Positions 1-6,288 of a stretch of DNA of 7,966 nucleotides are shown piece after piece; within the stretch, counting starts at the first letter, position 1, and each line of letters starts with the position of its first letter. The stretch spans positions 1 to 7,966 of the forward strand of contig JAILGO010000194.1 of assembly GCA_024696725.1 (NCBI GenBank), read 5' to 3'. The notes beneath the pieces are model-generated. The model saw nothing but the letters and a program-made list of their open reading frames with translations. It did not search any database and was not told the DNA's origin. The DNA comes from Eubacterium sp. (lineage in GTDB: Bacteria; Bacillota; Clostridia; Oscillospirales; Acutalibacteraceae). Position numbers and translations under genes: made by a program.

Positions 1-1
1 G

Positions 2-1006
2 CTCTATCCTTATCTCCGCTCCGGCGCGAGACGTCACGGCGGCAGCCTTCGGATAAACAAAAAAAGAGGCTTGATTTTTTATCTGCTCCCTTATCGTAAC
101 CGATGGGGACTTTTAGTCGGAGCGGTTTTTGCGGTATCAATTATCTGCATTCTGACCTCGTTCGTCTGGAAAATCGAGATTAAAAGCAGCGGCTCGTTTT
201 CCGCGTCGGTTATTTCGGAGCTTCTTGAGGAAAACGGTTTAAAGCCTGGCGCGCTTAAAAGAAGCGTCGATAAGGACAGACTTGAAAGCCTCCTGCTTGC
301 CGTTTATCCCGAATGCGCGTGGGCGCATATTAACGAAAACGGGACCGTCTTTACCGTCGAGCTCGGCGACGCCGTTTTGAAGCCTGATACCGTAAACCCT
401 GAGGAATACTGTAATCTTAAAGCTAAAAAGGACGGAGTTATCGTAAAAGCCACGGTCGATAACGGCTGGCAGCTTGTAAGAAAAGGCGAAGCGGTCTGCG
501 CGGGAGATATTCTCGCCTCGGGTGTGTTTGAAAGCGAAAAGAAGCTTAATCTTTTCGCTCACGCACGGGGAGAGTTTATTGCAGAGGTAAAGGAGCCCGT
601 ACGGATTAAAATATCAAGAGCGCAGAAGGAGAAGAATTATATAAGCGAGAATCAGTATAAATATCTTAGTTTCTTCTCTCTTAAAATCCCGCTCTTTCTG
701 ATACCTCGCGTTGACGGCGAAGCGGACGAAAACGCGGAATACTTAAAGCTTTTCGGCGGCGTAATTCCCGTCGGCGTAATAACTGAAACGGTTAAAGCTT
801 ATACCGTTACCGAAAAAAGCCTGAGCGACAGAGAGCTTCTTTCGCTCGCAAAAGCCGAGCTTGAAAATAAGCTTAAAAACGAGCTTTCGGATTGTGAAAT
901 AATAAAGCGGAATCTGAAAACGGAGCTTAACGGCGACAGTATAACAATAACGGGAAACGTGCTCGTTCTTGAGGATATCGCAGAAGAAGTAAAAATTATT
1001 AAATAA
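2..1006 (+). CDS. yqfD: Sporulation protein YqfD, 3' part (5' end outside window)
   Basis: This is a membrane-anchored protein of the YqfD family, which in Bacillus subtilis is made in the mother cell under sigma-E; its biochemical role is not well defined. The frame is open from base 2, so 334 codons are visible, and family members are about 400 residues, so roughly 60-70 N-terminal residues are missing. The first visible residues include the basic stretch RINKKRG just before a single hydrophobic helix (about visible residues 36-56, WGLLVGAVFAVSIICILTSF). After it comes a long extracytoplasmic beta-rich region including the DGVIVKATVDNGW and VCAGDILASGVF segments typical of the family, and a C-terminal region ending with ITGNVLVLEDIAEEV. 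A TTG at 71 is only an internal codon. The usual downstream partner phoH is absent; a sugar-acid gene follows instead. Family assignment is from recognised sequence pattern and is fairly secure; function is known only by family. Confidence 0.85.
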   Translation, partial: LYPYLRSGARRHGGSLRINKKRGLIFYLLPYRNRWGLLVGAVFAVSIICILTSFVWKIEIKSSGSFSASVISELLEENGLKPGALKRSVDKDRLESLLLAVYPECAWAHINENGTVFTVELGDAVLKPDTVNPEEYCNLKAKKDGVIVKATVDNGWQLVRKGEAVCAGDILASGVFESEKKLNLFAHARGEFIAEVKEPVRIKISRAQKEKNYISENQYKYLSFFSLKIPLFLIPRVDGEADENAEYLKLFGGVIPVGVITETVKAYTVTEKSLSDRELLSLAKAELENKLKNELSDCEIIKRNLKTELNGDSITITGNVLVLEDIAEEVKIIK

Positions 1007-1008
1007 TG

Positions 1009-1037
1009 TTGATTATAAAACCCCTGTATGTTAAAAT
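1009..1037 (+). promoter_or_regulatory. Sigma-A-like promoter for the uxuB unit
   Basis: A -35-like TTGATT (1009-1014) and a -10-like TAAAAT (1032-1037) are separated by 17 bases. They lie just after the yqfD stop codon and about 25 bases before the uxuB start codon. A strong ribosome binding site, AAAGGGGGAA at 1046-1055, follows. This suggests uxuB is transcribed independently of yqfD. It is a motif match only; no start site has been mapped. Confidence 0.5.
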
Positions 1038-1060
1038 GAAGCTATAAAGGGGGAATTCAA

Positions 1061-1909
1061 ATGACACACGAAAACCTTAAGGGCAGAGTAGCCGTCGTTA
1101 CGGGCGGCGGAGGAGTTCTCTGCGGCGCGTTCGCTAAAACGCTTGCAAAGCAGGGCGTAAAGGTAGCCGTGCTCGATTTAAATGAGGCTGCTGCTCAGAA
1201 ATGCGCCGACGAAATTATCGCCGACGGCGGCACGGCTATAGCAGTAGGCTGTAACGTGCTTGACCTTAATTCAATGCAGGCGGCGCGCGATACCGTAACC
1301 GAAAAGCTCGGTACCTGCGATATTCTTTTAAACGGCGCGGGCGGTAATAACCCTAAGGGTACTACAACAAAAGACACGCTTGAAAAAATCGACCTTGTTA
1401 AAAAAGACGAAAATATAAAAACGTTCTTTGACCTTGACCCCGACGGAATAAGCTTCGTGTTTAATCTCAACTTCCTCGGAACTCTTATTCCTACTCAGGT
1501 TTTCGCTAAGGATATGGTTGAAAAGGAAAATACCTGTATCGTTATGATTACGTCTATGAACGCCTTCCGTCCGCTTACGAGAATACCCGCGTATTCCGCG
1601 GCTAAGGCGGCGGTTAAGAATTTCACCGAATGGATGGCTGTTCACTTTGCGCCTATGGGAATCCGCGTTAACGCGATTGCTCCCGGCTTTTTCTCAACAA
1701 AACAAAACGCCGCGCTGCTCTGGAACGAGGACGGCTCTCCTACCGAAAGAACGGGTAAGATTCTTGCCGCGACTCCGATGAACCGCTTCGGCGAGCCTGA
1801 GGAGCTTGACGGCGCGCTTCTCTTCCTTGTAGACGAGGCGTACAGCGGCTTTATTACAGGAGTTAATATTCCCGTTGACGGCGGCTTCAACGCTTATTCG
1901 GGCGTATAA
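1061..1909 (+). CDS. uxuB: SDR-family D-mannonate oxidoreductase (fructuronate reductase)
   Basis: This is a cytoplasmic short-chain dehydrogenase/reductase of 282 residues, most likely interconverting D-fructuronate and D-mannonate with NAD(H). It matches the SDR type found in Bacillus rather than the long-chain UxuB of Escherichia coli. Visible landmarks are the nucleotide-binding start VTGGGGVLCG (13-22), Asp39 at the end of beta-2 (VAVLDL), which favours NAD over NADP, NGAGG (91-95), Asn137, Ser165, and Tyr178-x3-Lys182 of the catalytic tetrad, and PG at 208-209. A roughly 35-residue insert after NGAGG (97-130) is typical of the mannonate-oxidoreductase subgroup. The start is supported by the AGGGGG site at 1048-1053. 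It is the first gene of an apparent unit with a PspC protein and a zinc-ribbon membrane protein. Uronate genes uxaC, kdgK and kdgA nearby support the substrate; without them the exact substrate of an SDR would be uncertain. Confidence 0.82.
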   Translation: MTHENLKGRVAVVTGGGGVLCGAFAKTLAKQGVKVAVLDLNEAAAQKCADEIIADGGTAIAVGCNVLDLNSMQAARDTVTEKLGTCDILLNGAGGNNPKGTTTKDTLEKIDLVKKDENIKTFFDLDPDGISFVFNLNFLGTLIPTQVFAKDMVEKENTCIVMITSMNAFRPLTRIPAYSAAKAAVKNFTEWMAVHFAPMGIRVNAIAPGFFSTKQNAALLWNEDGSPTERTGKILAATPMNRFGEPEELDGALLFLVDEAYSGFITGVNIPVDGGFNAYSGV

Positions 1910-1928
1910 AAGAAAAGAGGTTTAAGCT

Positions 1929-2159
1929 ATGAAAAAGAGACTTTACCGCGATACAAAAAATCAGGTGCTTTCGGGCGTATGCTCGGGTATCGCAAAATAC
2001 TTTGATATCGACCCCGTTATAATTAGAGTAATCTGGGTGCTTATTACTCTTGCGGGCGGCTCGGGCATAATTGCTTATATAGTATGTATGCTTGTTATTC
2101 CCGAAGAGCCCGACGTAACCGAGGTCGACTGGACCGACGTTTCGGATAACAGGGAATAA
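1929..2159 (+). CDS. PspC-family small membrane protein
   Basis: This is a 76-residue protein made almost entirely of a PspC domain. The N-terminal signature KKRLYRDTKNQVLSGVCSGI (2-21) leads into the AKYFDIDP segment and then a hydrophobic region at about 30-57 (IIRVIWVLITLAGG, then IIAYIVCMLVIP), followed by a short acidic tail. Proteins of this family sit in the cytoplasmic membrane. The founding member in enterobacteria takes part in the phage-shock envelope-stress response, but in Firmicutes stand-alone PspC proteins are mostly of unknown role. An AAAAGAGG site at 1913-1920 supports the ATG. It starts 19 nt after the uxuB stop, so it is probably co-transcribed with uxuB, although no functional tie to uronate metabolism is evident. 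Domain call is secure, function is not. Confidence 0.85.
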   Translation: MKKRLYRDTKNQVLSGVCSGIAKYFDIDPVIIRVIWVLITLAGGSGIIAYIVCMLVIPEEPDVTEVDWTDVSDNRE

Positions 2160-2179
2160 ATAATAAACGGAGGGAGCTT

Positions 2180-2890
2180 ATGTCAAAATACTGCCCGAGC
2201 TGTAACGGCTTACTTGAAGACGGCGCGAAATTCTGCGGAAACTGCGGCGCCGTCATAAACAATGAAACGGTTGACGCTATACCCGTTCAGGAAATACCGA
2301 ACGGCGCGCCCGTGAACGTAATCGAACCCGGCTTTTCAGACAGGGTTAACGACCCCGAAATACTTGCCGCGGTTAAGAAAAACAGAAAGGCTGCGGGAAT
2401 ATTTGCGCTGATTATCGTACCGCTTCCGCTTATAGCCTTTGTAATTTACAGTCTTGTAAGCGATAAGATGGAAACGCCCGACGCCGTTAAGTACGGCGCG
2501 ATAGTTTCGGCGATATTTCTTCTCTTTGCCGTCGTCACGTTGATTAAAAACAGAGCGGCTAACAGCTACGAGGGCGTAGTTATCGAAAAGAAATCGAGAC
2601 AGAGAAGCGATAACGACGAAAACCATGACAGTTATTATACCGAATATATTACCTACGTTAAAACGACCGACGGTAAAAAGAAAAAAATCCGTGAGACTGA
2701 CAGAACGCAGTCCCACGCCTGGGATTATCTTGATATCGGCGACCGTTTCCGCTACCATCCTCAGTTTAATTTTCCCTATGAGCTTTACGATAAGTCCAAG
2801 GCTCCCTATATCGTGTGCGTTGGCTGCGGAAAACGTAATTCACCGTACGCCGACCGCTGCGAAAAATGCAATATACCGCTTCTGAAATAA
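2180..2890 (+). CDS. Two-helix membrane protein with an N- and a C-terminal zinc ribbon
   Basis: This 236-residue protein has no specific name I recognise. It opens with a zinc ribbon, CPSC at 5-8 and CGNC at 19-22, followed by a flexible linker (about 25-65). Two hydrophobic helices lie at about 72-93 and 104-123, then a hydrophilic, probably beta-rich domain at about 130-205 (YEGVVIEKK, VKTTDGKKKKIRETD, LDIGDRFRYHP). It closes with a second zinc ribbon, CVGC at 213-216 and CEKC at 227-230. Both ribbons have identical Cys spacing (C-x2-C-x10-C-x2-C). With two helices, both ends should be on the same side, presumably the cytoplasm. The GGAGGG site at 2169-2174 fixes the start. It begins 20 nt after the pspC-like gene and is followed directly by a terminator, so it is the last gene of the unit. 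Zinc binding is inferred from the cysteines; no enzymatic residues are evident. Confidence 0.75.
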   Translation: MSKYCPSCNGLLEDGAKFCGNCGAVINNETVDAIPVQEIPNGAPVNVIEPGFSDRVNDPEILAAVKKNRKAAGIFALIIVPLPLIAFVIYSLVSDKMETPDAVKYGAIVSAIFLLFAVVTLIKNRAANSYEGVVIEKKSRQRSDNDENHDSYYTEYITYVKTTDGKKKKIRETDRTQSHAWDYLDIGDRFRYHPQFNFPYELYDKSKAPYIVCVGCGKRNSPYADRCEKCNIPLLK

Positions 2891-2893
2891 TTA

Positions 2894-2923
2894 AAACCCG
2901 AGCGTCGCTCGGGTTTATTTTTT
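2894..2923. terminator. Rho-independent terminator, probably bidirectional
   Basis: A 10-bp perfect stem (AAACCCGAGC at 2894-2903 with GCTCGGGTTT at 2907-2916) around a 3-base loop GTC is followed by a T-rich run to 2923 on the plus strand. Read on the minus strand the same stem is followed by TTAATTATTT, a weaker U-tract. It sits between the convergent ends of the zinc-ribbon gene (stop 2890) and kdgA (stop 2929), so it can close both transcripts. Confidence 0.9.
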
Positions 2924-2928
2924 GCTTA

Positions 2929-3582
2929 TTATTTCATTTCTTCTCTTGCTTCTTTTATGCGCTGAACGAAAATTTTACCCGTTTCGGTAATCCTTTCGTA
3001 GTCGCCCGTCTTTGCGCCTGCGGTAAGGGATGAGCCGGCGCCTACGGCGATTGCTCCCGCCTTAATCCAGTCCTTTACGTTATCAATGTCTACGCCGCCC
3101 GACGGCATCATTACCGCCTGCGGAATAGGACCGTGAATATCCTTTATAAATCTCGGACCTGCGAGGTCGCCCGGGAAAACCTTAAGAACGTCGGCGCCGG
3201 CTTCCATAGCCTTTACAGCCTCGGTCGGAGTATAAATACCGGGCATTGACGGAATACCGTAACGGTTGCAGCAGCGTACGGTTTCGGGGTCAAAGTAAGG
3301 GGAGACGACGTACTCCGCGCCTGCGAGAATCGCTATTCTCGCCGTAGCCTCGTCCATAACCGTTCCCGCGCCGATAATTATTTCACCCGAGTTATATTTC
3401 GCTCTCATAGCTTCAATGAGCTTATCGGCGTGAGGTACCGTGAATGTAAGCTCAATAGCCGCAACGCCGCCCGCGATACACGCGTCGGTGATTTTTTCAG
3501 CCTGTTCAATCGAGGTCGCGCGGACAACCGCAACTATACCGACCTCCTGAATTTTATTTAAGGTTTCGATTTTATTAGCCAT
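2929..3582 (-). CDS. kdgA: 2-keto-3-deoxy-6-phosphogluconate (KDPG) aldolase
   Basis: This cytoplasmic class I aldolase of 217 residues cleaves KDPG to pyruvate and glyceraldehyde-3-phosphate, the last step of hexuronate breakdown. It is a TIM barrel of usual length for the Eda/KdgA family. Visible residues are Arg21 in VVRA, the general base Glu44 in IELTF, GAGTV at 71-75, SPYFDPE at 94-100, PGIYTPTE at 114-121, the Schiff-base Lys134 in VLKVFPGD, and the phosphate-binding SGG at 161-163. I place the start at the ATG at 3582 because a strong AAAGGAG site lies five bases before it; an in-frame GTG at 3603 would put that site inside the gene. It lies 42 nt downstream of kdgK and is the promoter-distal gene of the uxaC operon. 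Function is very likely; whether it also accepts the galactonate analogue cannot be read here. Confidence 0.95.
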   Translation of the reverse strand: MANKIETLNKIQEVGIVAVVRATSIEQAEKITDACIAGGVAAIELTFTVPHADKLIEAMRAKYNSGEIIIGAGTVMDEATARIAILAGAEYVVSPYFDPETVRCCNRYGIPSMPGIYTPTEAVKAMEAGADVLKVFPGDLAGPRFIKDIHGPIPQAVMMPSGGVDIDNVKDWIKAGAIAVGAGSSLTAGAKTGDYERITETGKIFVQRIKEAREEMK

Positions 3583-3587
3583 AATTA

Positions 3588-3594
3588 CTCCTTT
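3588..3594 (-). promoter_or_regulatory. Ribosome binding site that fixes the kdgA start
   Basis: On the minus strand AAAGGAG is followed by a five-base spacer and the ATG at 3582. Its position rules out the in-frame GTG at 3603 as the true start, shortening the predicted protein by seven residues to one beginning MANKIETL. Confidence 0.9.
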
Positions 3595-3624
3595 CAGCTT
3601 CACTTAATAAAGCGGCGGGGATTC

Positions 3625-4722
3625 TTATCTCTGTACTCTCGCCGAAGCGCCGTTGAGCTTAGCCTCAACCTCCTTAAGAGTTGCCATTGAGGTATCGCCC
3701 GGCGTAGTCATTGCGAGCGCGCCGTGAACGACTCCGTAGTTAAGCGCCTTCTGCGCGTCACAATAAGTCATAAGACCGTAGATTAGTCCGCTTGCAAAGC
3801 TGTCGCCGCCTCCTACTCTGTCGAGGATTTCAAGAGCGGGGTATTCAATGGAATCATAGAATTTACCGTCAGCCCAACAGATTGCCTTCCAGCCGTTGAC
3901 CGTCGCGGTCTTAACGGTCCTGAGCGTTGTTGCAATAACCTTGAAATTCGGATAAGCCTCGGTTACTCTTTCAATCATCCTGTAGTAGCCGTCAAGGTTT
4001 AATTTCTTAAGCTCTTCGTCGTTTCCCTCTACTTCAAAGCCGAGAGAGGCGGTAAAGTCCTCCTCGTTTCCTATCATAACGTCGACGTATTTAGCGATTT
4101 CACGGTTTACCTCCCGCGCCTTTTCCATACCGCCGACGTCCTTCCACAGCGACGGACGGTAGTTCAAATCGTAGGAAACGACCGTACCGTATTCCTTAGC
4201 CTTTTTAACTGCCGTTATAACCGTTTCAGCCGAGGTCTCGGAAAGCGCGGCGTAGATACCGCCCGTGTGAAGCCATCTTACGCCGAGAGTGCCGAAAATA
4301 TAGTCCCAGTCCACGTCGTCAGCCTTAAGCTGAGAAGCGGCGGTGTTTCCTCTGTCGGACGCTCCTACCGCTCCGCGAATGCCGAAGCCGCGCTCGGTAA
4401 AATTAAGTCCGTTTCTTACCGTTCTGCCGATTCCGTCGTACGGAACCCATTTAATAAGCGATGTGTCGACTCCGCCCTGAAGGATTAAATCCTCTAAAAG
4501 ATAACCGATTTCGTTTTCCGCGAAGGCTGTTATAACCGAGGTTCTTAAGCCGAAGCAGCGCCTCAGTCCTCTCGCGACGTTGTATTCTCCGCCGCCTTCC
4601 CATACGCGGAAGGAGCGCGTGGTTTTTATTCTCCCCTCACCGGGGTCAAGCCTTAACATAATCTCGCCGAGCGAAATTTCGTCGAAGGCGCATTCATTTT
4701 CAGGCTTTAGGTTAAGGTTCAT
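3625..4722 (-). CDS. kdgK: 2-keto-3-deoxygluconate kinase, PfkB family
   Basis: This 365-residue ribokinase-fold (PfkB) sugar kinase phosphorylates 2-keto-3-deoxygluconate with ATP to give KDPG, the substrate of the next gene's product. Visible features are the LGEIMLRLDPGEG opening (18-30), the substrate-side GGGEYNVARGL motif (43-53), DLNYRPSLW (185-193), characteristic of this kinase type, GNEEDF (218-223), and the second PfkB signature DRVGGGDSFASG (301-312) with catalytic base Asp307. It is somewhat longer than the usual 310-345 residues, mainly from an insert at about 107-150 (ERGFGIRGAVG, SDRGNTAASQLK) that I recall from Gram-positive homologues, and a short N-terminal extension. The start follows a GAGGGGGA site that overlaps the uxaC stop codon, 11 nt upstream, so translation of the two is probably coupled. 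The substrate is inferred from motifs plus flanking uxaC and kdgA; a related keto-acid such as the galactonate form remains possible. Confidence 0.9.
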   Translation of the reverse strand: MNLNLKPENECAFDEISLGEIMLRLDPGEGRIKTTRSFRVWEGGGEYNVARGLRRCFGLRTSVITAFAENEIGYLLEDLILQGGVDTSLIKWVPYDGIGRTVRNGLNFTERGFGIRGAVGASDRGNTAASQLKADDVDWDYIFGTLGVRWLHTGGIYAALSETSAETVITAVKKAKEYGTVVSYDLNYRPSLWKDVGGMEKAREVNREIAKYVDVMIGNEEDFTASLGFEVEGNDEELKKLNLDGYYRMIERVTEAYPNFKVIATTLRTVKTATVNGWKAICWADGKFYDSIEYPALEILDRVGGGDSFASGLIYGLMTYCDAQKALNYGVVHGALAMTTPGDTSMATLKEVEAKLNGASARVQR

Positions 4723-4736
4723 TATTATCCCCCTCA
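4723..4736 (-). promoter_or_regulatory. kdgK ribosome binding site overlapping the uxaC stop codon
   Basis: On the minus strand the sequence TGAGGGGGATAATA precedes the kdgK ATG. The uxaC stop TGA (4734-4736) supplies the first G and A of the purine-rich site (4728-4735). Ribosomes ending uxaC are therefore placed on the kdgK start, which fits translational coupling. Confidence 0.75.
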
Positions 4737-6131
4737 GAATCCGAAATAATTAACTGCGTTATTAAAGCAGATACCCTCAATAATTTCTTTAACTATATCC
4801 TCGTCGTACGCGTACATTCCGTTTTCAATCCACGAGCCGACGAGATTACATAAAATCCTTCTGAAATATTCGTGCCTTGCGTATGAGGTAAAGGAACGGC
4901 TGTCCGTTTCCATACCTATAAATTTCCCGAGCACGCCGAGGTTTCCGAGCGATTTCATCTGTGCCGTCATACCGTCCATTGTGTCAAGGAACCACCATGC
5001 GGGACCGAACTGTATTTTGCTTTCAGCCTCGGCGCTCTGGAAGTTACCGAGCATAGTAGCAAGAACTGTATTATCCTTGTCGTTGAGATTGAATAAAACG
5101 GTTTTCGGAAGAGCGCAGAGCGTATCGAGCGCGTTAAGAAAGCGTGAAAGCGGCTTCGCGATTTCGCTGTCGCCTACCGAGTCAAAGCCCGTGTCCGCGC
5201 CGAGAGAGTTAAACATTCTCGTACTGTTGTTTCTCATCGCTCCGATATGTATTTCCATCGCCCAGCCGAGCTTCTGATATTTTGCGCCGAGCGTAAGCAT
5301 AACTGCGGTCTTGTATTTATCCTCGTCCGAACGCGATACCTTTTTGCCGAGCATCGCCCTTGCGAATATGCCGTTAAGCTCCTCGCTGTCAGCCCTCGCG
5401 TAGGGTACGTATTCGAAAGCCTGGTCAGAAATCCTGCATCCGCACTCGTTAAAGTATTCAGAGCGTTTGTAAAGAGCTTCTATTACGTCGGAAAGCGAGC
5501 CGATTTCAACTCCTGCCGCTTCGCCGAGCGCTCCGATGTATTCAATAAAACCGTCGGCGTTGATATTAAGCGCCCTGTCCGGACGGAAGGAGGGGAGAAC
5601 CTCAAAGGATAAATTCTTTTCCTTTAAAAGCTTGTGATATTTTAAATCGTCAATCGGGTCGTCGGTCGTGCATACGTATTTTACGCCCGATTTTTCAATA
5701 AGCGTCTGCGGTCTGAAATCACCGTCTTCAATCGCCCCGTTCGCCCTTTCAAAAACCTCCTCCGCCGTTTTCGCGTTAAGCGGAGTGTCAATTCCGAAAT
5801 AGCGCTGTAATTCAAGGTGCGCCCAGTGATAGAGCGGATTGCCTATACAGAACTGGAGCGTTTTTGCGAACGCGAGAAATTTCTCCTTATCCGTCGCGTC
5901 GCCCGTGCAGTATTTTTCCTCAATTCCCGCGCTTCTCATAGCGCGCCACTTGTAGTGGTCGCCCGAAAGCCAAAGCTGAGTAATGCTCTCCGGCGCCTTG
6001 TTTTCAAATATCTCCTTAGGGCTTAAATGACAGTGATAGTCGCATATCGGCATATCCTTCGCTATCCCGTGAAAAAGCGTTTTCGCCGTTTCACTTTCAA
6101 GGAGGAAGTCCTTATCCATAAAATTTTTCAT
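4734..6131 (-). CDS. uxaC: Glucuronate (uronate) isomerase
   Basis: This 465-residue cytoplasmic enzyme isomerises D-glucuronate to D-fructuronate and D-galacturonate to D-tagaturonate, the entry step of hexuronate breakdown. Length matches the family (about 465-470). It belongs to the amidohydrolase-like TIM-barrel group. Visible motifs are the metal-binding CDYHCHL (30-36), GNPLYHWAHLELQRYFGI, TTDDP, SFRPDRALNI, the AMEIHIGAMRNNS segment, FGPAWWFLDT, and the C-terminal TDSRSFTSYARHEYFRR, all hallmarks of the family. A GAGG ribosome site lies seven bases before the ATG (5'-GAGGCGGAAAG). It is the first gene of a minus-strand operon with kdgK and kdgA, driven by the promoter at 6162-6190. No frameshift or missing catalytic residue is apparent. 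Identification is very secure; which uronate is the physiological substrate is suggested to be glucuronate by the fructuronate-reductase gene nearby. Confidence 0.97.
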   Translation of the reverse strand: MKNFMDKDFLLESETAKTLFHGIAKDMPICDYHCHLSPKEIFENKAPESITQLWLSGDHYKWRAMRSAGIEEKYCTGDATDKEKFLAFAKTLQFCIGNPLYHWAHLELQRYFGIDTPLNAKTAEEVFERANGAIEDGDFRPQTLIEKSGVKYVCTTDDPIDDLKYHKLLKEKNLSFEVLPSFRPDRALNINADGFIEYIGALGEAAGVEIGSLSDVIEALYKRSEYFNECGCRISDQAFEYVPYARADSEELNGIFARAMLGKKVSRSDEDKYKTAVMLTLGAKYQKLGWAMEIHIGAMRNNSTRMFNSLGADTGFDSVGDSEIAKPLSRFLNALDTLCALPKTVLFNLNDKDNTVLATMLGNFQSAEAESKIQFGPAWWFLDTMDGMTAQMKSLGNLGVLGKFIGMETDSRSFTSYARHEYFRRILCNLVGSWIENGMYAYDEDIVKEIIEGICFNNAVNYFGF

Positions 6132-6161
6132 CTTTCCGCCTCATTTATATTAGTTCACTTT

Positions 6162-6190
6162 ATTATATACTTACCGTATTTTTATTTCAA
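6162..6190 (-). promoter_or_regulatory. Sigma-A-like promoter of the uxaC-kdgK-kdgA operon
   Basis: Read on the minus strand, TTGAAA (6185-6190) and TATAAT (6162-6167) are separated by 17 bases, matching 5 of 6 and 6 of 6 consensus positions. The -10 box lies about 30 bases before the uxaC start codon, leaving a short leader. The -35 box is buried in an 18-bp palindrome, which suggests repressor control. Confidence 0.75.
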
Positions 6191-6196
6191 TAAAAA
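6179..6196. promoter_or_regulatory. Candidate operator: palindrome across the uxaC -35 box
   Basis: TTTTTATTTCAATAAAAA is a perfect inverted repeat of 8-bp arms around a central TC. It completely covers the -35 element of the uxaC promoter, so a dimeric regulator bound here would block RNA polymerase. Uronate operons in Firmicutes are commonly controlled by LacI- or GntR-family repressors, but no such gene is in the window. The A/T-rich composition means it could occur by chance. Confidence 0.4.
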
Positions 6197-6216
6197 TCGG
6201 CTAATTAATTGAAATA
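6183..6216. repeat. Spaced inverted repeat between the divergent promoters
   Basis: TATTTCAAT (6183-6191) and its exact complement ATTGAAATA (6208-6216) are separated by 16 bases, about 25 bp centre to centre. The left arm lies within the palindrome on the uxaC -35 box and the right arm lies upstream of both promoters. It could be a pair of half-sites for a regulator serving the divergent region, or chance in A/T-rich DNA. Confidence 0.3.
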
Positions 6217-6232
6217 TTTAATTTCCGTTTAA

Positions 6233-6261
6233 TTGACTTTTGCTGTAATTAGTTATACAAT
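6233..6261 (+). promoter_or_regulatory. Sigma-A-like promoter of the TM2-domain gene
   Basis: TTGACT (6233-6238) and TACAAT (6256-6261) are separated by 17 bases, each matching 5 of 6 consensus positions. The -10 box is 27 bases before the ATG, and an AAAAGGAG ribosome site follows at 6273-6280. The arrangement suggests strong constitutive expression with a very short leader. Confidence 0.75.
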
Positions 6262-6288
6262 ATAGAAAAATGAAAAGGAGAATTTGTT

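Noticed and set aside
71..1006. TTG at 71 as the start of the yqfD product
   Set aside because: The frame is open to the left edge and upstream residues continue the family pattern (RINKKRG before the membrane helix). There is no ribosome site at the right distance.
1009..1020. Operator shared between the uxuB and uxaC promoters
   Set aside because: The similarity is limited to the TTGA of the -35 boxes followed by A/T-rich sequence; the palindrome at uxaC has no counterpart at uxuB.
1021..1052. Hairpin CCCCT/AGGGG that could hide the uxuB ribosome site
   Set aside because: The left arm lies between the -35 and -10 boxes, so it would not be in the transcript from the local promoter; the stem is only 5 bp with a 22-base loop.
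2336..2758. Antisense open frame of 140 codons opposite the zinc-ribbon gene
   Set aside because: It lies wholly within a well-supported gene, has no ribosome site and encodes no recognisable domain. It reflects codon bias.
3583..3603. GTG at 3603 as the kdgA start
   Set aside because: It would put the strong AAAGGAG ribosome site inside the gene; the ATG at 3582 is correctly spaced from it and gives the usual family N-terminus.
3583..3624. Possible attenuator or processing hairpin between kdgK and kdgA
   Set aside because: No stem longer than a few bases followed by a T-run is present; the gap mainly carries the kdgA ribosome site.
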